DNA of 51,412 nt from a virus, in IMG/VR virus record IMGVR_UViG_3300046522_000560, positions 1 through 51,412 of that record; one strand, given 5' to 3'. The notes beneath the pieces were generated by a model. That model had not been told where the DNA came from. It did not search any database and saw only the letters and a list, made by a program, of their open reading frames with translations. Of this stretch, positions 40,560 to 49,198 are shown one piece after another (position 1 is the stretch's first letter; each line of letters opens with the position of its first letter). Position numbers and translations under genes: made by a program.

Positions 40560-43048
40560 TGGGTGGATTATTTGGTGGTACTACGATTAGTACAACGGAT
40601 ACCCGTATTAATTCTATGCGTATCCAGCAATCGGCTTATGGGCTTTGTCAGCCTTTGGTTTACGGGAAAACACGTGTAGCGGCCAACATGTTTTGGTACG
40701 GGGATTTCTTGGCAACGCCTCATACGACTGTCACTAAATCTGGTGGTAAGGGTGGTAGCACTAAAACCAGTAACACAACATTTAGTTATAGTGCGTCTCT
40801 TATGCTGGGTTTGTGTGAAAACCAGATTAAGAAGATTGGTCTGATTTGGGTTGATAAGGAGCAATTTGTTTCTAAGCAAGAAGGATCCATTGTTTTAGAT
40901 CCAATTGATCAGCTTAAGTTTGAATTATTCGACGGTAATAGTAACCCGCCTTGGGGTTGGCTAGTTTCAAAACATCCTAATCAGGCAATTAATTATCCCT
41001 ATTTGGGGTATGTGGCAGCAGCTAATTATGAGATGGGAAATAGTGCGAGTCTCTCAAATCATAACTTTGAAGTGATTAGTACAATTACATTGTCGGATAC
41101 TATTGATGATGCTAATCCGGCTGATGTAATTGAAGACTTTATTACGCATCCACGTCATGGAGCCGCACCTAATTTAAATATGGCCGATCTGGAAGAGTTC
41201 CGCACGTATTGCCGTGCAGCTAATCTTCTTATTAGTCCAGCATTCACTGAACAACGCGCAGCTTATGAAACGATTAATGAGATTGTAGAAGCTGTAAATT
41301 GTGCTGTGGTACCAAGTCCAGACGGTTTAAAAATTAGATCTTTTGGAGATTCAGCTATCACTGGTAATGGGATTACTTTTACTCCAGATCTCACACCTGT
41401 TTATCACTTAACTGATGATGATTTTATTAGTGATGATGAGCCTGTGCGAGTACGCCGTAGCCGTGACACTGATGCTTATAATCATGTTCAGATCGAATAC
41501 ATCAATCGATACAATCAGTACAACACAGAAACTACTGAAGCGAAGGACCAAGCAAATATCGAGATGTATGGCTTGCGTACCGAAGATCCAGTAGAAAATC
41601 ATTATTTCTGTGAACCTAAAATAGCCCGTCATGCTGCTCAGCTTCGCTTACAACGATTGCTTTATGTGCGTAATGAATATGAGTTTACTTTGGGGTGGAA
41701 GTACTGCCGTTTAGAGCCAATGGATATTGTCACTATTACTGATGAAGCTTTGGGTTTAAATCAATTCCCTGTACGTATTACACGTATTGAAGAAGATGAG
41801 TTCGGTGAATTAACAATAACAGCAGAAGAGTTGGCCATAGGCTCAAGATCTGCAATTGAATATGATTCACAAGCCTCTAACGGCTATCAAGGCGGAAATG
41901 AAGAACCGGGTAATGTGAATGCACCTGTTATTTTTGAACCTCCACTGGATCTGACAGACGGTAAAAATCAGGTATGGGTTGCGGTGTCTGGTGGCATCAA
42001 TTGGGGTGGCTGTAATGTTTGGGCCAGCCTTGATAATACGACTTATGAAATGATTGGTACCATTTACGGATCAGCACGATATGGCCAATTAGTTACGGCA
42101 GTTGATGCCGATGATACAGCTTTGCAAGTTGAACTCAATACAGTGAGTCAGATCTTTAGCGGCACTTTAGAAGATGCACAAGCCGACCAGACGCTTTGTA
42201 AAGTCGGTGACGAGTATTTCAATTATCAGGTGGCCACTTTAAACGGATCCGGGCTTTATACCTTAAGTGATGTGTTGCGTGGGCGGTTTGATGATGCTGC
42301 GATTCATAACGCGGGTGAGCCATTTGTACGTCTTGATCGGGCTATCTTTGCATATCAGTTCAATGAAAATCTGGTAGATAAACAGATCTTCTTGAAGTTC
42401 ACAAGTTTTAATGGCTTAGAGCGTAAAGAGCAAACATTAGATGAGGTAACGGCATACAGCTATACACTATCTGGTGGACGTCCTGCGGGTGTGAAAGGAC
42501 TGTCACTTCAATCGCCGTTTGTGGGCACCACGTTCAAAGTTCAGTGGCAAAGCTCAACCGGTGCAGATGGCTACCGTGTTCAGGTCTGGTCGAATGGTGC
42601 AATGATTCGTGAGGTTGATACAACCAATACGGATTATAGCTATTCAATTGAAGAGGCCAAAACTGATGGGATAGGCCGTGCTTATACCATTCGTGTAGCC
42701 AGTAAAAACGGCGACCAGATCAGCACGTACGCTGAATTAAGTGTTAGCAATCTGGTACCGCCAGTGCTTCTAAATGTTTATACCTCAGCAACTATTGATT
42801 CAGTCACAGTGACATGGGTACCTAGTGAAGTTCCAGACCTGAAAGACTATGCTGTTTGGCTCAGCAGTACTTCTAATTTTGATCCAACACAAACACCGCC
42901 TTCGTGGACTGGTACAGAATTAACAACCACAATTGGAGGATTACAACCAACAACCCCATATTACATTCGTGTAGCAGCACGGGATGTATGGGAAAACACA
43001 GTCTGGAACTACTCAAATCAGATTAATCAAAGTACTTCTGAAGGTTAA
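40559..43048 (+). CDS. Tail tip/host specificity protein, J-like
   Basis: An 829-residue protein starting MGGLFGGTTISTTDTRINSMR; a longer frame back to 40442 would run inside the NlpC gene. The N-terminal two thirds resembles phage tail tip (phage-tail_3/J core) proteins. The C-terminus holds two fibronectin type III-like repeats, about 665-745 (SPFVGTTFKVQWQSSTGADGYRVQVW) in part and 750-829 (VTVTWVPSEVPDLKDYAVW). It would complete the tail tip and carry the central fibre. Confidence 0.88.
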   Translation: MGGLFGGTTISTTDTRINSMRIQQSAYGLCQPLVYGKTRVAANMFWYGDFLATPHTTVTKSGGKGGSTKTSNTTFSYSASLMLGLCENQIKKIGLIWVDKEQFVSKQEGSIVLDPIDQLKFELFDGNSNPPWGWLVSKHPNQAINYPYLGYVAAANYEMGNSASLSNHNFEVISTITLSDTIDDANPADVIEDFITHPRHGAAPNLNMADLEEFRTYCRAANLLISPAFTEQRAAYETINEIVEAVNCAVVPSPDGLKIRSFGDSAITGNGITFTPDLTPVYHLTDDDFISDDEPVRVRRSRDTDAYNHVQIEYINRYNQYNTETTEAKDQANIEMYGLRTEDPVENHYFCEPKIARHAAQLRLQRLLYVRNEYEFTLGWKYCRLEPMDIVTITDEALGLNQFPVRITRIEEDEFGELTITAEELAIGSRSAIEYDSQASNGYQGGNEEPGNVNAPVIFEPPLDLTDGKNQVWVAVSGGINWGGCNVWASLDNTTYEMIGTIYGSARYGQLVTAVDADDTALQVELNTVSQIFSGTLEDAQADQTLCKVGDEYFNYQVATLNGSGLYTLSDVLRGRFDDAAIHNAGEPFVRLDRAIFAYQFNENLVDKQIFLKFTSFNGLERKEQTLDEVTAYSYTLSGGRPAGVKGLSLQSPFVGTTFKVQWQSSTGADGYRVQVWSNGAMIREVDTTNTDYSYSIEEAKTDGIGRAYTIRVASKNGDQISTYAELSVSNLVPPVLLNVYTSATIDSVTVTWVPSEVPDLKDYAVWLSSTSNFDPTQTPPSWTGTELTTTIGGLQPTTPYYIRVAARDVWENTVWNYSNQINQSTSEG

Positions 43049-43399
43049 TTTATAGCACCCAAACTGGGTGCTTTTATTGAACCCAGAAACAATTTTGTGA
43101 GTTTTTTAACTATATAATAGGCTTTATAAGTTTTTGCTTTTAATATATTGTTTATTATTATAATATTATTTTTATGGTGTTTTATTATAATTAATTTATA
43201 TATTATTATTTAACTTTTTATATTTATTAAAATAATATTATATTAATATTTTGTTTTTTTAAAAAATTGATTTTTATTGGTATTATTTTTAATTTAACAA
43301 TTAGCTACATTTTGTTTCTTTTTTATAGTATTAATTTTATTGCTTGTGTTTAAGTCTTGTTTGGATTTTAAGGATAGCCGATAAAATATAGTTAATAAT
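43049..43399. other. Very AT-rich spacer with terminator
   Basis: A terminator (AGCACCC, 5 bases, GGGTGCT plus Ts, 43054-43075) ends the tail operon. The following 280 bases are extremely AT-rich with runs of TATTATT and ATAAT and no gene. This marks the border of the horizontally acquired polysaccharide genes and probably contains their promoter. Confidence 0.65.
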
Positions 43400-44461
43400 A
43401 TGAAAAGATTTGAATCATTGGATTGGTTGAGAGGTATGATGGCATTTGCGATCATGATTTATCATTTAATCAGTTGGGAGGTTTTTCATCCACAAGCTGG
43501 AAATATTCTAGGAAATTTTGGTATTTATGGTGTTTCAATATTCTTTGTACTTTCTGGTTTGAGTATGGGAATTGTATATAACAACTATATTAAAAATTTT
43601 CATACATCTATTGTATTCTTTATACGTCGCTTGTTTAGACTTTTGCCACTCTTATGGATAGCTATTGCTATTGTTGCAGGGATAGGTTTTATAGTTAATG
43701 ACCAGCTTGATATTTATAAAATCTTTTTGAATGTGACATTATTGTTTGGCTTTGTTGCACCAGCCGAATATATAAATATTGGAGCTTGGAGCATTGGTAA
43801 TGAAACATTCTACTATGCTTTCACACCCTTTCTTATCATGCTGTATGCCCAAAATAAGCAATTAGGTAATTTGGCTGTTTTAGGGCTAATTGCTGTAGGA
43901 ATGTATTTTACTTTCTCTGCTTTAGATCCAAGTAGAACTTTATCAGCTCAGTGGGAAACCTACATTAATCCCTTTAATAATTTCTTCTTATATGCTTGTG
44001 GACTTGCTTTGTATTACAACTTCCATAGTGTAAGCATGAAGAATATAGCGAATGTTCTGGTTGTAATCTCGCTTGCTGTTTTATGCTTGTATCCAGTAGA
44101 TGGTGATCAAATTAATATTACAACTGGTTTCAACCGAATTGTTTTTGCGTTGGCTTCAATTGCTTTAACGCTTGGTTTTTATAAGTTAGAAATTGACCTT
44201 CCTAGCTGGTTTGCTAAACCTTTTGCAAATCTAGGTGAAGCTACATATGGAGTCTATTTATTACACCCAGTCGTCTATATGTTTGTTAACAAATTAGTTT
44301 ATCAACCTATGTTGTGTATAGTTGTTACTTCAATTGCTACAATCGTCATAGCCAATATTTCTTATAGAATTTATGAGAAACCTTTTATCAAGATTGGCAA
44401 AAAAGTGACTACTCAAAAAATGACTTCTCAAGAAGTTAAAAGCATCCAGAACCTCACTTAG
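43400..44461 (+). CDS. Acyltransferase family 3 (OafA-like O-acetyltransferase)
   Basis: A 353-residue integral membrane protein with about ten hydrophobic segments. The start FESLDWLRGMMAFAIMIYHLI carries the family R and catalytic-site H motif (LRG...YH). These enzymes transfer acetyl groups to sugars of capsule or LPS at the inner membrane. Located after the tail genes, it is a lysogenic conversion gene that may alter the phage receptor. Substrate unknown. Confidence 0.85.
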   Translation: MKRFESLDWLRGMMAFAIMIYHLISWEVFHPQAGNILGNFGIYGVSIFFVLSGLSMGIVYNNYIKNFHTSIVFFIRRLFRLLPLLWIAIAIVAGIGFIVNDQLDIYKIFLNVTLLFGFVAPAEYINIGAWSIGNETFYYAFTPFLIMLYAQNKQLGNLAVLGLIAVGMYFTFSALDPSRTLSAQWETYINPFNNFFLYACGLALYYNFHSVSMKNIANVLVVISLAVLCLYPVDGDQINITTGFNRIVFALASIALTLGFYKLEIDLPSWFAKPFANLGEATYGVYLLHPVVYMFVNKLVYQPMLCIVVTSIATIVIANISYRIYEKPFIKIGKKVTTQKMTSQEVKSIQNLT

Positions 44462-44518
44462 TGATATATCTGATGTGAATAGCTTATCTTGGCAAGTTAT
44501 AGAAAAATAGTAGTTAAT

Positions 44519-44546
44519 AGCCTCATTGAGAAAATGGGGCTTTTTT
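44519..44546 (+). terminator. Terminator after the acyltransferase gene
   Basis: GCCTCATT pairs with AATGGGGC (one wobble), then six Ts. Confidence 0.65.
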
Positions 44547-44552
44547 GATCCT

Positions 44553-44596
44553 AATAATAAATAAAAGGATGTGTAGATATCCTTTTATTTATTATT
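44553..44596. terminator. Perfect 18-bp inverted repeat between convergent genes
   Basis: AATAATAAATAAAAGGAT (44553-44570) and ATCCTTTTATTTATTATT (44579-44596) are exact inverse copies around 8 bases. Placed between the convergent acyltransferase and sialidase genes, it suits a bidirectional terminator. Confidence 0.7.
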
Positions 44597-44643
44597 TTAT
44601 ATTTTTAACTAATTTGATATATTAGAGATATATTAAAAAGTTT

Positions 44644-45831
44644 TTATTGGGAAATATTGTCAAGTAACTCTTTTTTATTAAAAATAAATATCCCTACATT
44701 TTCAGAATTATTGAGAATATATTTATTCATTAATCCTTCTACAGCAACGGCATAACTATTTTTGTCTAATTTTATTATTTGTGAATAGCCAATATAAAAA
44801 GATGGAGGAAAAGGTGAATAACTTTTTTCCCAGTTTTTTGTGTCATTAAAACTCAGCTGAATTTTATAGTGATCACGCGCATTTCCGGTTGGGGAGCTAT
44901 GTAAAAAAAACTTATTATCAGCATCATATAAAATTGAAGCCGCAACAGGAGGTGTTATAAGTTCTTTGTTTAAATTTAAATCTTGAATAGTTTCACCACC
45001 ATCAGTGGAAATTGATAATTCTCTATAAGCTTGGTTAGAAGTTCTAGATGAAATAATAATGTGGTTATGTTCATCTAAGGTAATAGAAGGTTCAAAAGGA
45101 ACAGTATAGGTTGGCTTAAATATTTGTCCATATTTCCAAGTTACACCAGAGTTATCAGAATATATCATTCCTATTGCACTTAAATAATCAATGTAATAGA
45201 CAGGACAAACTAAACGACCTGATGGAAGAGTTAAAATAGTGCCAGTAGTACCAAGAGACTGTGTTTTTGCAATAGGGTTATTAGGAATCTCTATTGGTTT
45301 CGTAAAAGTTCTTCCTTCATCACTGGAAAATGCAAGCATAATCTTATAGATCCGATATCCATTTTTCTCTAAAGATGGCTGTCTTACATTAAACATCAAT
45401 ATAATTCTCCCATCTTTAGTTCTACCCAACATGGGTTGTTTAGCAACTCCCTTTAAATCAGGGGATGAGAAAAATAATTCTTTTTTTCCACTATCAATAA
45501 TTTGTCCTTTAGAATTATATTGAAGAATCCTTTTGTATAATTTTGCACCATCAAGATCTCCATCATAGCCTTCAATACCACCACTCCAAAAATATAAAAT
45601 TTGATTACCTTTTAGTTTTAAGATTGACGGGATTCTTTGAATTTCACCTTTTTTACCTGTAAACGCCTCGATTTTAGTAAGTTCTTTGACAGGAATATCA
45701 TCACGAATGCGAGTGTTTGTGGGTATAGCTGTTGCTGATGCTGTTGGGGGTAATGTTTGGTTGACACAAGCGGTTAATGATAAGTTTAAAAATAAACCTA
45801 TTGATATATATGGGTTTAATTTTATTTTCAT
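44644..45831 (-). CDS. Sialidase (BNR-repeat) lipoprotein
   Basis: A 395-residue protein. The signal peptide ends in a lipobox LTAC (C22). The fold is a six-bladed beta-propeller of the exo-sialidase type: QRIPSI (66-70) corresponds to the FRIP motif, and Asp boxes SSDEGRTF, SDNSGVTW and STDGGETI follow. Sialidases remove terminal nonulosonic acids from glycans. Its placement between an acyltransferase and a Wzy-like polymerase points to host surface glycan as target, possibly a sialic-acid-like sugar of capsule. Rare for a prophage; divergent from the polymerase gene. Confidence 0.78.
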   Translation of the reverse strand: MKIKLNPYISIGLFLNLSLTACVNQTLPPTASATAIPTNTRIRDDIPVKELTKIEAFTGKKGEIQRIPSILKLKGNQILYFWSGGIEGYDGDLDGAKLYKRILQYNSKGQIIDSGKKELFFSSPDLKGVAKQPMLGRTKDGRIILMFNVRQPSLEKNGYRIYKIMLAFSSDEGRTFTKPIEIPNNPIAKTQSLGTTGTILTLPSGRLVCPVYYIDYLSAIGMIYSDNSGVTWKYGQIFKPTYTVPFEPSITLDEHNHIIISSRTSNQAYRELSISTDGGETIQDLNLNKELITPPVAASILYDADNKFFLHSSPTGNARDHYKIQLSFNDTKNWEKSYSPFPPSFYIGYSQIIKLDKNSYAVAVEGLMNKYILNNSENVGIFIFNKKELLDNISQ

Positions 45832-46296
45832 TATTTATATCTCCAATACAAGGATGTTTGAAATTTATTTCTAATAAAGTGTAAGTACATTGCTTTAAAT
45901 AAATCTTAAAATGTTTACTTAAACAAGCTGAAGATTGATAGCGCTCAACAAAATTTACCAAGCTCTGACTTTTTAGTACCAAAAATTTAGCATCTAATGG
46001 GTGTTTTTTATTATTCAAGTATCAGATTTTAAGGAAAATAATTTTGAAATATTTAAATAATTAGTTTATTTTATATATGAACAACATAATCTATGTATTT
46101 TTTAATTACCAATAATTTAGCTGTTACACCAATCTTTCAAATTTTGTTTAAGAAATACTCATAATCATCAAATATCTACATATTAGTCACATTTACACAA
46201 TTGGTGAGTGGTTGGACCTTTGTTAAATTAAGTGAAAAAAATAAACGTTCTTGTTAATATACTTAACAATTCAAATAGTCAATTACTCTTGCTTAA
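45832..46296. other. Divergent promoter region between sialidase and Wzy genes
   Basis: 465 AT-rich bases between divergently transcribed genes. No gene with a convincing start is present. It must hold both promoters, but I could not pick unambiguous -35/-10 pairs or a JUMPstart-like element. Confidence 0.5.
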
Positions 46297-47475
46297 ATGA
46301 ACAATAAAGTTTTTCTGTACTTGGCGGTATTCTGTATTTCTATAGATAGTTACTTCCGCTTACGTGGCATAGCCGGCATTGGCTTACTTTTGATTTATCT
46401 TTTGACTATTAAATTTGAGGCTAAATTTAATAAAACTTTACTTGTCCCAACAGTAATCATGTTGGTTGGGTTTATTGTTTATACATGTTTGGCTTTTTTC
46501 TTTCCCAATACATACTTGCAAATTCCTGATGATAGAGATACGTTCTTTTTCAAAATATTAGACCGACTCTCACTAATCATTCTTGCATTGATGATATTTT
46601 GGTCTTTCAACAAGGTTAATTACGCATTAATTCTCAGGAAAGTAGCATTATTTCATATTTTCTATCTATTAATACAGTTCGCACTTTACTATGGAATCGG
46701 ACTGAAATTTGATTTGTTAGGAATGTTTGGCATTGAACAGCGTACATCAATGGATTATAGCGGTTCGACAGTATTCCGGCCTGCTGGACTTTTCTGGGAG
46801 CCATCTAACTTTGCTGCTTATACCTTGGCATTGTATCTACCGTATCTTGTTAAAAATAGTAACTTTAGAAAGAAAGACTTTCTTCTACCAGTTTCAATTA
46901 TTCTGACTTTATCCTCAGCTGCCTTCCTGGTTGGCTCTCTGCTCTTGGTCACAATGTTGCTAAAATCAGGCTTAATTAAGCGACCAAAGATTCTTTTTAC
47001 AGCACTCATTATAGGGTTGCCATTAGTTTATTTTGGCTATAGCTCTCAGAAAGACCGATTCTCAGATGGTGTGTCTGATAACGCTAATACTATTTTACGA
47101 ACTAATTTGGTTGAATACGCTTGGGAATCTCGACTTAATAATCCAGTTCTTTTAATTGGCGGTACAGGCCTATACTCTTACGACCTATACATTTATAAAG
47201 AAGAGCAATATGCATATGGGCGAAATATTGCTTCCATTCAAGATGCTACACTCTTTGTATTTACTTATCTTTTAACAGGGGTAATTGGGCTATTTTTATT
47301 GGTTTTACTTATTTTAAATGTTAAAGGTTTCAGTAATAAACTTTTTGTTTTAACTTTTATGCTTACTAAGATTTCCTTCTTATTTCCAATTTTCTTGTTC
47401 TTTATTTACATGGTTTTTGAAGAAAAGATCAGTAGGCGAAATGCTGAAAAGGTTAAAGTAGAAACAACTACATAA
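46297..47475 (+). CDS. Wzy-like O-antigen/capsule polymerase
   Basis: A 392-residue protein with 10-12 membrane segments and a large hydrophilic loop in the middle (FGIEQRTSMDYSGSTVFRPAGLFWEPSNF), the typical Wzy/O-antigen ligase pattern including RPAGLFWEP. Such enzymes link capsule or O-antigen units in the periplasm. Prophage-borne Wzy genes are known to change or supply the capsule linkage in Acinetobacter (recalled from the literature, not checked here). With the acyltransferase and sialidase it makes a surface-conversion set. Confidence 0.8.
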   Translation: MNNKVFLYLAVFCISIDSYFRLRGIAGIGLLLIYLLTIKFEAKFNKTLLVPTVIMLVGFIVYTCLAFFFPNTYLQIPDDRDTFFFKILDRLSLIILALMIFWSFNKVNYALILRKVALFHIFYLLIQFALYYGIGLKFDLLGMFGIEQRTSMDYSGSTVFRPAGLFWEPSNFAAYTLALYLPYLVKNSNFRKKDFLLPVSIILTLSSAAFLVGSLLLVTMLLKSGLIKRPKILFTALIIGLPLVYFGYSSQKDRFSDGVSDNANTILRTNLVEYAWESRLNNPVLLIGGTGLYSYDLYIYKEEQYAYGRNIASIQDATLFVFTYLLTGVIGLFLLVLLILNVKGFSNKLFVLTFMLTKISFLFPIFLFFIYMVFEEKISRRNAEKVKVETTT

Positions 47476-47495
47476 CCACCTAACCAAGTACACAA

Positions 47496-47519
47496 ACCCT
47501 GCATTCGCGGGGTTTTTTT
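47496..47519 (+). terminator. Rho-independent terminator
   Basis: ACCCTGC ATTC GCGGGGT plus T run after the Wzy gene. Confidence 0.8.
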
Positions 47520-47545
47520 ATTGTCTAAATTTTCTGGAGAAATAA

Positions 47546-47935
47546 ATGGAACCAGTTTCCACAAGCGGTCTAACAGCAATTTTAAAATTTTATGGTGCAG
47601 CAATTATGGTGACATTAGCAGTTGCTTTGGTTGCTGCCGTTGTATTAATGACACGAATGCCACGATCACCTCAAGAATGGGCAGTAGGTCTAATTTGTAC
47701 AGTTGTATCAAGTCTGGCTGGTGGCTCTTTCATTATTGTGAAGTGGGGACTGCATGAATGGGTTACCGATATTTGGGGGATGATTACCTTAGGTGGCTTC
47801 TTCTTTGTATGTGGTTTACCAGGATGGGCTTTGGTCCGCTGGATCTTTAATTTCATAGATAAACAGGAAGGTAAAACGATTGTTGAAGTGATTAAAGAGT
47901 TTAAAAAAGCCAGAAAAGACATCGAAAACAGTTAA
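47546..47935 (+). CDS. Phage holin
   Basis: A 129-residue protein with three hydrophobic segments (FYGAAIMVTLAVALVAAVVL; WAVGLICTVVSSLAGGSFII; MITLGGFFFVCGLPGWALV) and a charged C-terminal tail, matching class-I/LydA-like holins. It lies about 580 bases upstream of the endolysin gene and would time lysis by permeabilising the inner membrane. Confidence 0.75.
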   Translation: MEPVSTSGLTAILKFYGAAIMVTLAVALVAAVVLMTRMPRSPQEWAVGLICTVVSSLAGGSFIIVKWGLHEWVTDIWGMITLGGFFFVCGLPGWALVRWIFNFIDKQEGKTIVEVIKEFKKARKDIENS

Positions 47936-48050
47936 TGCCGACTTCGGACGGTTTTGTTTAGAAGGTACACGTATAAGAGAGAAATTATCTGTTGACAGTG
48001 CAAGCCTCTGACTACTACTAAATCCTATTAACAACCAATAGTATGAAACG

Positions 48051-48070
48051 ACCACCACAGAGTGGTTTTT
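48051..48070 (+). terminator. Hairpin terminator
   Basis: ACCAC pairs with GTGGT and is followed by five Ts; between the holin and small lysis-region genes. Confidence 0.55.
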
Positions 48071-48093
48071 CTATTTTTACGGGCAGGAAAATT

Positions 48094-48162
48094 ATGTATG
48101 AGCAGGCCGTCAATCAGCAGAAACAATTTTTTAACAAAGTCGGCGGAAGTCCTTCCGCCTGA
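48094..48162 (+). CDS. Possible 22-aa peptide overlapping a hairpin
   Basis: MYEQAVNQQKQFFNKVGGSPSA with AGGA seven bases before the ATG. Its last codons coincide with a strong hairpin (GGCGGAA GTCC TTCCGCC, 48142-48159). It could be a true small peptide or chance; a translated hairpin would change transcription downstream. Confidence 0.3.
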   Translation: MYEQAVNQQKQFFNKVGGSPSA

Positions 48163-48309
48163 TATTAAAAAACGAAAGGGGGTAAAGTTCGTCTATTAAT
48201 TCTGGGAAGTAAGAAATGTACTTTATTCCAAAAAAGCAAAAACCCCAGTGTTGGCGCACTGAGGTCTTCAATTCAACTCAACCAGCGAAAGTTAAGGAGA
48301 AATATCTCT

Positions 48310-48459
48310 ATGCATAAGCATACATCAAAATCTGAATTAAAGGTAGATGGAAAAATGAGCGAGAAAGGTGCTGATCGAGCAGGACTATTACAGGCAATTA
48401 CCAATTTTGGATTAGTTGTAGGAATCATCGTTATCGCGATTATTTTGGCTCTGAAATAA
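48310..48459 (+). CDS. Small single-pass membrane protein (49 aa)
   Basis: MHKHTSKSELKVDGKMSEKG... then one hydrophobic segment (FGLVVGIIVIAIILALK) reaching the end. AAGGAG lies upstream and a hairpin CCCAGTG..CACTGAGG in the leader. Located between holin and endolysin, so an accessory holin or antiholin is possible. A start at M16 would shorten the N-terminus, and dual starts occur in holin control. Confidence 0.55.
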   Translation: MHKHTSKSELKVDGKMSEKGADRAGLLQAITNFGLVVGIIVIAIILALK

Positions 48460-48477
48460 TCGCGCCATTAATTACGT

Positions 48478-48499
48478 ACCGCCTTCGGGCGGTTTTTTT
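48478..48499 (+). terminator. Rho-independent terminator
   Basis: ACCGCC TTCG GGCGGT and seven Ts before the endolysin gene. Confidence 0.8.
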
Positions 48500-48518
48500 A
48501 CATCTAAAGGAAACTGAA

Positions 48519-49061
48519 ATGAACATCGAACAATATCTTGAGGAACTTATTAAACGCGAAGGTGGTTATGTTAATAACCCGGCGGATCGAGGAGGGGCTA
48601 CTAAATTCGGTATTACTGAAGCAGTTGCCCGAACAAATGGATTTAAAGGCAATATGAAAGACTTGTCGCTTGATGTGGCCAAAGCCATTTATAAAAAACA
48701 GTATTGGACAGCTCCACGATTTGACCAGATAAATTTGATTAACTCTGCTGTGGCAGAAGAACTTCTAGATACAGGTGTGAATTGCGGTACCAGTTTTGCT
48801 AAACCACTTTTACAACGTGCTTTAAACTTGCTGAATAATCAGGGTAAAGGTGGTTGGCCAGATCTTGCGGTTGATGGAATTTACGGGCCAGCCACATTAA
48901 ATGCACTTAAAACATACTTGGCCAAGCGTGGTAAAGATGGGGAAAAGGTTTTGCTGCGTGTACTCAATATCATGCAAGGCCAGCGCTATATTGAAATCTG
49001 TGAACGCAACCCAAGCCAGGAACAATTTTTCTATGGTTGGATCGCCAACCGGATCTCATAG
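48519..49061 (+). CDS. GH108 endolysin (N-acetylmuramidase)
   Basis: A 180-residue enzyme. The N-terminal GH108 catalytic domain has E14 in KREGGYVNN and PADRGGATKFGIT. The C-terminal part (DLAVDGIYGPATLNALKTYL) is the peptidoglycan-binding 3 domain. It hydrolyses murein at lysis. No signal peptide, so it depends on the holin. AAAGGAA precedes the ATG. Confidence 0.93.
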   Translation: MNIEQYLEELIKREGGYVNNPADRGGATKFGITEAVARTNGFKGNMKDLSLDVAKAIYKKQYWTAPRFDQINLINSAVAEELLDTGVNCGTSFAKPLLQRALNLLNNQGKGGWPDLAVDGIYGPATLNALKTYLAKRGKDGEKVLLRVLNIMQGQRYIEICERNPSQEQFFYGWIANRIS

Positions 49062-49062
49062 T

Positions 49063-49194
49063 ATGAAAGTCTTTCATTGTAAGCGTTCTAAGTTTGCATT
49101 GGTTCTAACAGCGCTGTGCATTCTCTTATCAGTATGCACAGCTCATACGATCAATAGTAATTTGAATATTGGGATCGGTGTTAAAGCTCTATGA
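49063..49194 (+). CDS. Small exported peptide (43 aa)
   Basis: MKVFHCKRSKFALVLTALCI... starts 1 base after the endolysin stop and contains one hydrophobic segment (FALVLTALCILLSVC) followed by a short polar tail. It might be a signal peptide or anchor; the LSVC is not a good lipobox, so an Rz1-like lipoprotein is doubtful. Coupled position in the lysis cassette is the main support. Confidence 0.5.
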   Translation: MKVFHCKRSKFALVLTALCILLSVCTAHTINSNLNIGIGVKAL

Positions 49195-49198
49195 TCTT

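Noticed and set aside
45701-46018. 105-codon minus-strand frame upstream of the sialidase
   Set aside because: It overlaps the sialidase signal peptide in another frame and has low-complexity composition without a domain.
49063-49194. Rz1-like spanin lipoprotein
   Set aside because: The cysteine context LSVC is not a proper lipobox and no partner Rz gene is seen, so it is left as a small exported peptide.
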